DNA from: Symbiodinium natans
Lineage: Eukaryota > Sar > Dinophyceae > Suessiales > Symbiodiniaceae
Direction: 5' to 3'
Assembly (NCBI GenBank): GCA_905221605.1
Contig: CAJNDS010002118.1
Coordinates: 649,501 to 661,975, forward strand
Length of the DNA: 12,475 bases
The notes under the pieces are model-generated. The model searched no databases, had not been told where the DNA came from, and worked only from the letters and a program-made list of their open reading frames with translations. Both the position numbers and the translations under genes were made by a program. Shown in pieces: positions 7,155-12,475 of the stretch. The first letter of the stretch is position 1, and each line of letters starts with the position of its first letter.

Positions 7155-8143
7155 GTGAACGTTCGCTTTTGGCTTCCGATATTAGAGGACATCGCTCAGT
7201 CTGACGCGTTTGCTGACAGCATCACCAGAATGACTGAGGTCCTGGAGAAGAATAAGGAGTGGATGTACATCAGCCTCGATGCAACTTTGAAAACTTGCAT
7301 GAAGTTGCAAGGACAAGAGTCTTACAGAGCTTGCAAAAGAATTCGAGACGCAGCGCCTTTCGACGATGCCATCGCCTGGCGGAGACTGCCCACAGCACGA
7401 GGCAGATCGGGTGCGGTTCTACTCATGCATCCACTTCCAGCGGAGAACTCAGAGCACGTGACTGCCGCACTGCGTGAAAACTTTTCTCCATTGCAGCTAC
7501 ACATGATAGAGTTCGTGGCAACAGACAGTCCCTCGTCAAAATTTTACAATGAGCTGAGAGGTGCATGTCCTCGTCTGAGCGCAATATGTCTGGATCCCAT
7601 TCACTTGGCAATCGTATACGAATATGCACAGTGGAACAAGAAAACCGCTGGCTCGAAACTTCTGAGAACGTTTTTGAGCAAATTTGTCGCGCCTTGTGAG
7701 GACGGAGACACGGAGTGGAGCAGTCTTTTTTTCACTGGCGAAAACTCCTCTCCGCTGAATCAACAAGAAGAAATCGCGAGGAACACAATCCTTCCGCCGT
7801 GGATGAAGGAGCATGACGCCAGAAACATATTGTCCAGTCTGGATCCGACTTCTGCGTTTAAGCGGCGGATTGATTTCATTAACTGTATTGCAGCGATCTG
7901 CGCACTTCATCGAAATGAAGTGACCAGAAAAGTAACAGGTGCCAACAAAGAAGTGTACCGTGTGCTTTGGGCGGCGTGCGCGCCAGACAGGCTTGAATGG
8001 TTAATGAACAACGTCCGCATCAGAATGCGGTTTCCGAAAAAGTACCTGCCTTTGCTGCCCAGCGGCACGTCAAGTAATGAAGCACTTCACGCGGAGTTGA
8101 ATTCGTGGAACAGTTCCACTAACGTCATGCACAGATCTACTTT
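7077..8143 (+). pseudogene. DDE-type transposase, 3'-truncated
   Basis: The frame is open from 7077 with no ATG at its start; GTG 7155 begins the part that looks conserved. Counting from 7155, candidate catalytic residues are Asp42 in YISLDATLK (7278), Asp124 in FVATDSPSSK (7524) and Glu309 in GTSSNEALHAELNSW (8079). A second conserved-looking acidic motif is CLDPIHLAIVYEY at 146-158. The order and spacing, with a long insert before the Glu, fit eukaryotic cut-and-paste DDE transposases. I do not recognise the superfamily; MULE-like and KDZ-like elements are possibilities. The sequence switches to fibre DNA at 8144, about 20 residues after the Glu motif, and reading continues into that foreign sequence to a TAA at 8202-8204. 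The C-terminal region is therefore lost. It is probably paired with or joined to ORF1 upstream. Confidence 0.55.
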
Positions 8144-8178
8144 AAATCCCCTTGCGCTTGCACCCCTGTGGAGCCACC
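8144..8178 (-). repeat. 35-nt fibre-derived filler at the transposon/fibre junction
   Basis: These 35 nt are identical to 8687-8721 inside the same fibre gene and lie in the same orientation. They sit between the truncated transposase and the truncated S74 domain. The last two bases (CC, 8177-8178) also match the fibre sequence that follows, so the joint has 2-bp microhomology. This is the form of a templated insertion from end-joining repair. Confidence 0.85.
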
Positions 8179-8686
8179 ACAAAACACAGCACATGCGGTT
8201 GTAATCCAGTGTGACGAGCTCCCCCAGCTCCTCGTCCACGAGCCGCACAGCGCCTGGCCCACGGGCCCCGTCTCCTGCACTTCATTCGCAATGAAGCCCA
8301 ATGTGCGCTTCTGGCTCCTTTCGGTCCGCCGGTACCATTTTGGGGCCACGGCGTCAAAGAGCTGCTGCAGCTCCTCGAGCTCCGCGGGCTCCACGTTGTG
8401 CTTCAGCTTCTCGTCCGACAGGTTCTGGAAGCCGTAGTTGCAGATCACTTCCCCATCATTGGCCCCACCCGTGTTGGATTCCACGATGAGGTTGGCCGGC
8501 CCGGTTGCCGCCGTGCGCAGGAAGATGGCCTGGTCCTGGGCGTAGAGCTGCACGCCCCCCGCGGAAGAGGCGGAGAGCTCCCCCGATCCTGCGTTGCAGG
8601 CCACCAGGAGCCGCGTGTTGCCCGTGGCCGCGAGGTTCAGCACCTCTGCCGTGATGTCCCCGCTGTTGATGGTGGAGACCACCTGC

Positions 8687-8721
8687 AAATCCCCTTGCGC
8701 TTGCACCCCTGTGGAGCCACC
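8687..8721 (-). repeat. Source copy of the 35-nt filler
   Basis: This segment lies in the normal body of fibre copy B and is also present in the plus-strand fibre copy at 710-744. Because it fits seamlessly in both, it is the original and the 8144-8178 copy is the derivative. Confidence 0.85.
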
Positions 8722-9407
8722 GATGAGCTCCAGGTACGCTGGGCTCGAGACGATGCCATTGTCGGCCCGAATCGCACTGGCGGTGTAGAGCACCGAGTTG
8801 AGGTAGGTGCCCTGCGTGCCGCCCGTCAATGTGAGGTAGTCGTCTGTGGGCCTCGCCCGCACCGTGGGCGCCCGCAGCTCCGTGCTGAGCTCCACGCTCC
8901 CCGAGGTCAGCGTGCCCTGCACATCCAGTGCGCCGGTAACAACGGTGCCCCCGGAGCCGCCGGTGATGGTGAGCTGCGTGTCCTGGACCCGCGTGGAGAT
9001 GGCATTGGTCACCAGCCCCGTGGCCGTGCCCGTGGCGTCGTCGATGTAGAGCTCCGTGTCCACGCGCAGCCGCGGAGTGCACCTCCGAGGTGGCAAAAGT
9101 GCAGAGGCTCTGGTCCGCCTGGTCCGTGACGCGCACAGACACGGTGCCCGCCTTCAAGTTAAGGAATTGATTGGTGGTAAGCAGGGGCTCCACTGTGTCC
9201 GCCTGGATGCTGCCGACCGTGGCGATGCCCAGGCTGGAGTCCGCGAAGATGCGGCCCATGGTCAGCATGTTAACGGTCGGCCACGGCGGCCCCGTTGGAA
9301 GCCTCGAACTCGATGCCCAGGCTGCCGCCCCGCAGCGTCAAGAAATCCGCTCCGTTGGCTCGCACGTCATTGACGAGCAGGGGATCCGACGGTGGTGCCC
9401 CCGCCAG

Positions 9408-9554
9408 GGCATAGCGAGCATCGCTCTCGGCTTTGCTGTAGCAGTCGCAATTGAGACGGAGCGTGGCCCCGTTGCCCAGGATGGGCGTGGCGCTCAGGGG
9501 CGCCTGGGGGAGGAGGGCCCTGACCATTCGTGGCGTAAATTGCTCCAGCACCAG
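9408..9554 (-). repeat. Fibre module 4
   Basis: This 49-residue unit (starting LVLEQFTPRMVRALLPQAPL) is about 75 percent identical by eye to the unit at 9629-9775, including the CDCYSK.ESD.RY ending. It lies just after the frame break near 9568. Confidence 0.65.
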
Positions 9555-9628
9555 GGTGCAGATGCCCCCTCCACGTTCCCGTTCGTGGGAAAATACCGGG
9601 AGTCCAGAGGCGTGAAGTCGCTGCTGGA

Positions 9629-9775
9629 GAAGTACCTCCCGTCGCTTTCGCTCTTGGAGTAACAGTCGCAGGTCAGCTGCACCGTGGCGGAGTTGCCCAG
9701 GATCAGGTTCGCTCCCAGGGGTGCCTGGGGCAGCAGCGCTCGGATCATTCGGGGCGTGAAATTGTCGAGCACCAT
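9629..9775 (-). repeat. Fibre module 3
   Basis: This unit (starting MVLDNFTPRMIRALLPQAPL) pairs with 9408-9554. Both share the core PL...ILGN.AT..L.CDCYSK.ESD.RY. The likeness is also visible in the DNA, which suggests a fairly recent internal duplication. Confidence 0.65.
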
Positions 9776-9991
9776 AGGGATGATGCCTCCGCCTCCGGCG
9801 TTGCCGTTGACGGGATGATACCGGGCGTCGCCCTGGGCTTCGGTGAGGAGCCCGGAGGAGCTGATCTGGCTGGCTATCTGCGCGGACGTCTGGCCCTGGT
9901 CCCAGTAATTCGCGAGCTCCGAGCTGATGGAGCTGTCGATGTCGCCCTGCGTGGCATACTGCGAAACGTTCAGGGCGTCGATGGCGCCGGA

Positions 9992-10168
9992 AATGGCCAA
10001 GTTGATCTCGGCCGTGGTCAGGGTTTCGCTCTGGTCGTAGGCCTGGCACTCGATCTGCAGCGTGTTGCCCGAGTTCTGGAGCGTGGCCACCAGGGGGCCG
10101 GTGAAGTGCAGGTTCCGGAGGGCCTGCCCGGTCAGGAGCTCCCAGGTGGTGTTCCCGCTCCAGGCGGG
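9992..10168 (-). repeat. Fibre module 2
   Basis: This unit starts PAWSGNTTWELLTGQALRNL and continues with PLVATLQNSGNTLQIECQAY. It shares AW.G.TTW.LL, RN.HF and PL...LQN with the unit at 10361-10522. The plus-strand fibre copy repeats it at 277-453. Confidence 0.6.
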
Positions 10169-10360
10169 TGCGTTGGAGACTGCCGCTTCTGCGAGCAGCC
10201 CGTCTACTTCCGCAGAGGTGTAATACGACGCGAGGGCAATGGCGATCTCGTTCAGGATGGGCGCCTGAAGCCCGGTCCACGGCACGTATGCGCTCAGGTC
10301 GATGCCGCCCACAGCCGCAGCAATGGCTGCATCCATCTGCGTGGTGCTGGCCAGGGGGGC

Positions 10361-10522
10361 CAGCAGGGCGTTGACCTCTCCCTGCGTGTACGCATCGCAG
10401 GCCAGGCTCAGCGTGAAGTTGTCGTTCTGCAGGGAGACGCTCAGGGGAGCGTTGAAGTGCCAGTTCCTAATCGTGTTGGTGCCCACCAGCAGGTCCCAGG
10501 TGGTCTGTCCGGGCCACGCCTG
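10361..10522 (-). repeat. Fibre module 1
   Basis: This unit starts QAWPGQTTWDLLVGTNTIRN and continues with PLSVSLQNDNFTLSLACDAY, ending EVNALLA. It is the partner of 9992-10168. A weaker, Cys-less version (APILNEIAIALASYYTSAEV) lies between the two. Confidence 0.6.
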
Positions 10523-11465
10523 GGCGTTGGCGAGGTTCGTGCCGCCGCCCGTGGTCAGAGCGGCCAGCGCTGCGTTGAGCGCATCGATGGCGCTCTGCAG
10601 GCTCGTTTCGGAAGCCGACAGCTCGGCCGCCGTCGCAAAGGGCCCCGCACCTTGCAGGGGCCAGGATCTCCGCGTCGTGCCCGTCGAGGCGCGCATCTCG
10701 CACGGCCAGCTGTGCGTTGAGCCCTGCGGTGTCCGTGTACCCTGCGAGTGCGGTGGCAAGCGCTGCAGCCACGTCGGCAGCCGACTGGAAGCCCGCTGCC
10801 TGCAGCGTCGCCATGGCCGCCTCTGCTGCGTCCAGTCGCCCGTCTCGGATGGCCAGCGCGGCGTCCAGCACCGTCTGGGCCACCAGGGGCAGCAGGGCCG
10901 TGGCGATCTTCTGGTCCACGTCCGCGGGCGTGGTGCGCAGGGCCACCGTGCTGCTGAGGTCGGTGGTCGTGGGCCGGTCCAAAAGAGCCGTCGCTATTTT
11001 CTGGTCGACGTCAGCGGCTGTTTGCCGGGCCGCCACGTCCAGGGCCAGCTGGTCCTGCGTGCTCTTCAGCCCATACGTGGCTGCGACCTGCGCAAGTACT
11101 GCGTTGTCTACTGGTTGTCGGCACTGGTGATGGCGCTGTTCATGGAAGCGTTGGTGGGATGATTCGCTAGCTTCAGGTCCACGGAGGCAGGCGTGCTCTT
11201 GGAGTTCACGTCCAGCTGCAGCGCGTCGAGTGCGCTTTGGTTCGCCTTCCCCGCCAGCCCCGTGGTGAGGCTGGTGCTGAGGGTGGTTATGGAGGACTGG
11301 TTGGCAGCGATGAGGCCCTCGGCGGCTGCCAAATCGGCGGCCAGCGCATAGGGTGCGAGGTCAGGAGGCGGTGGGATGGTGGTCAGCTGCCGATTGGAGG
11401 CGGTGTTGGCCGCGGTGTCTGTGAGGGGCGTGTAGGCCGTGAGGACCGTGGCGAGCTGCCCCGCG

Positions 11466-11480
11466 GAGATGCTGCATCTC
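11466..11480. repeat. 15-nt perfect palindrome at the fibre frame break (copy B)
   Basis: This is the same sequence and the same position relative to the fibre ATG as 3413-3427 in copy A. The frame break it coincides with is shared by both copies, so it is older than their duplication. Confidence 0.7.
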
Positions 11481-11560
11481 GATGGTGGTGATGGGGGTCT
11501 GGCCATCGTTCAGGATGTTCCCGGTGATGGTTGACTCAAATAGACTCATGTTTTACTCTA

Positions 11561-12475
11561 TCAGTCGAGGCTCGACACGCCCGCCGAGCTCAAAGTACAG
11601 AGCTGATGTGACAGCATGTGCACAAAACACTGGTCCGCGCGGTCCGCCTCCATGTTGCTGAAGCTGAAGCGGCACAGGTCGCCCGAGCGTGTTGAGATGC
11701 CGCTCAAAGGATGCTTGGGCACACGCTCCACGGGGAAGGCCGCGATGAACTGCGTGTTCCCGTAGAGGTTGTCCCGGATGCGCATGTTGCGCAGCTTCGA
11801 GTCGTAGGTGCCCGCCAGGATCTCCAAAAAGTGATGCCATTCGGCGATGCTCTCGTTGGCCGTGCGAGGGTACTGCAGCGCACCCAGCTGCAGCTGGCCC
11901 TTGAGGTTCCGGTTTGCATTATTCGCTCCAGGGTACTCGAAATTGTCCACGTGGTCCTCCGTGGTCTTGTTGAAGGTCACAAAGGCGCCGAGCATTTTCG
12001 TGAACGCCCGTGCGACAGTTATGTTATAGCTGGTGGACCCTGCGGGGATGCTGGAGAGCTGCGTGTGGATGGTCGGGAAGGAGAACACGAGGCTGCGACC
12101 ACTGGTCATGATCCTCTGGAAGCTCCCGCGGAGGGCGGAGTCGAGGGTCACCTGAGAGGCATAGAGCTTCACGTTCTCGATGGTGTAGTCCTGGCTGCCG
12201 CTGATGTTGCGGGCCCCGTCCGTGGGGTCGGCGAAGGTGATTTGAAGCACGAGGTTGAGTTCGGGCGGGAGCATTTTGCCGCAATTGAAGATCCCAATGA
12301 GATGCGGGCTCATGAGCACGGTGCGGGAGCCCGAGGCCGGGATCTCCTCGGCGTGGCCCCCGCCGTCCGCCAAAAAGCCCTGGATGTGCCGGTTCAGCCA
12401 CCACTCCTCGTTTTTCAGGAGGCCATACATGTACGAGCAGCGGTTGTAGTAGGAGATGTCCTCTATGCGAGTTCC
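11561..12475 (-). CDS. Capsid-like protein, C-terminal half (copy B, cut by window edge)
   Basis: The frame is open from the window edge to TGA 11561-11563, about 304 codons. It is identical to copy A at the protein level throughout, including the RIEDISYYNRCSYMYGLL region at the edge and the SSAGVSSLD C-terminus. It is followed after 11 nt by the fibre ATG (11549), the same spacing as copy A. The N-terminal extension and the start lie outside the window. Unlike the fibre gene next to it, it has no frame break in the part seen. Function as a double jelly-roll capsid protein is inferred as for copy A. Confidence 0.6.
   Translation of the reverse strand, partial: GTRIEDISYYNRCSYMYGLLKNEEWWLNRHIQGFLADGGGHAEEIPASGSRTVLMSPHLIGIFNCGKMLPPELNLVLQITFADPTDGARNISGSQDYTIENVKLYASQVTLDSALRGSFQRIMTSGRSLVFSFPTIHTQLSSIPAGSTSYNITVARAFTKMLGAFVTFNKTTEDHVDNFEYPGANNANRNLKGQLQLGALQYPRTANESIAEWHHFLEILAGTYDSKLRNMRIRDNLYGNTQFIAAFPVERVPKHPLSGISTRSGDLCRFSFSNMEADRADQCFVHMLSHQLCTLSSAGVSSLD

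Larger units (their letters stand above)
8177..10362 (-). repeat. Inverted repeat of the plus-strand fibre copy
   Basis: Positions 8177-8750, 8800-8940 and 9906-10362 match 1254-681, 680-540 and 539-83 on the opposite strand. The gaps are the 49-bp and 965-bp deletions in the plus-strand copy. I see only about two base differences (for example in the codons for a Gly/Asp pair near 655 and an Arg/Cys shadow difference near 130). Confidence 0.85.
8177..11549 (-). pseudogene. Fibre-like protein with S74 chaperone, near full length (copy B)
   Basis: The gene runs from ATG 11549 (11 nt after capsid copy B) to a truncation at 8177. In order it holds an Ala/Ser-rich helical shaft with ADVDQKIA repeats, four modules of about 50 residues with a PL..LQN..L.L.C.AY or LLPQAPL..ILGN..CDCYSK pattern, a beta-rich region, and an S74 chaperone with Ser at 8416-8418 in SDEKLK. 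In phage and eukaryotic S74 proteins this domain trimerises the fibre and then cuts itself off; here that role is inferred. The frame is broken at about 11475, at 11108-11118 (an 11-nt insertion giving TAG), and near 10655, 9568, 9270 (TAA), 9080 and 8255. The last 20 or so codons are missing and replaced by the 35-nt filler. Conceptually the intact product would be about 1,100 residues. It is most likely a pseudogene, though assembly errors could cause some of the shifts. Confidence 0.7.
10901..12475 (-). repeat. Long direct repeat, copy B
   Basis: This is the partner of 2859-4422. The 11-nt insertion at 11108-11118 is flanked by GTTGT repeats and is specific to this copy. The repeat is truncated by the window edge, so its true length is unknown. 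Confidence 0.9.

Noticed and set aside
7157-7180. Possible dinoflagellate spliced-leader-like TTTTGGCTTC
   Set aside because: It matches only a short core of the known leader and lies inside the coding part of the transposase, so chance is sufficient.
5330-8178. Simple transposon insertion with terminal inverted repeats and target-site duplication
   Set aside because: I could not find matching inverted ends or a duplicated flank; the right end has a templated filler and truncated gene instead.
8398-9129. Plus-strand open frame of 243 codons opposite fibre copy B
   Set aside because: Arg/Gly/Pro-rich composition typical of a shadow frame; the minus strand carries the recognisable S74 domain.
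9408-10522. CRISPR-like array suggested by regular repeats
   Set aside because: The units are protein-coding modules of unequal length with diverged DNA, not short identical repeats with spacers.
9815-10720. Plus-strand open frame of 301 codons
   Set aside because: Antisense to the modular fibre region, low-complexity, with no family resemblance.

Overview
The window looks like eukaryotic nuclear DNA, probably from a unicellular alga. A dinoflagellate is my best guess, from the GC-rich genes and the mixture of integrated virus-like and transposon genes; this is inference, not proof. I see no bacterial operon, ribosomal RNA, tRNA or host housekeeping gene. Nearly everything is mobile or viral in type, and most of it is broken.

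Four kinds of material are present. (1) A GC-rich virus-like module occurs as several rearranged copies. It has a capsid-like protein with an Ala/Gly-rich N-terminal extension, then 11 nt later a long fibre-like protein ending in a Peptidase S74 (endosialidase-type) chaperone, then a retroviral-type (rve) integrase. The combination suggests an endogenised integrating DNA virus of the Polinton / Polinton-like type. (2) A retroelement RNase H fragment lies at 2030-2858. (3) A visibly less GC-rich transposon-like unit lies at 5367-8143. Its first ORF carries a papain-like Cys/His/Asp pattern and a C2H2 zinc finger; its second is DDE-transposase-like. (4) Short filler and junction sequences join these pieces.

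Layout: 1-82 unassigned; 83-1317 fibre pseudogene (+) with two internal deletions; 1328-1851 integrase remnant (+) with a frameshift; 1852-2029 unassigned; 2030-2858 RNase H fragment (-); 2859-3496 fibre N-terminal part, copy A (-); 3508-5325 capsid gene, copy A (-), fully open; 5367-7031 and 7077-8143 transposon ORFs (+); 8144-8178 a 35-nt fibre-derived filler; 8177-11549 fibre pseudogene, copy B (-), nearly full length but with about seven frame breaks; 11561-12475 capsid gene, copy B (-), running off the window.

Copies A and B form a direct repeat (2859-4422 and 10901-12475) that by eye differs by one substitution and one 11-nt insertion. The plus-strand fibre copy is an inverted repeat of copy B (83-1254 against 8177-10362). 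Copy A has only the fibre start and the plus-strand copy only the later part, so one inversion with a deletion could have split a single viral element of order capsid, fibre, integrase. The transposon unit sits between copies A and B, head-to-head with capsid copy A, and its DDE gene is cut a few codons after the presumed catalytic Glu.
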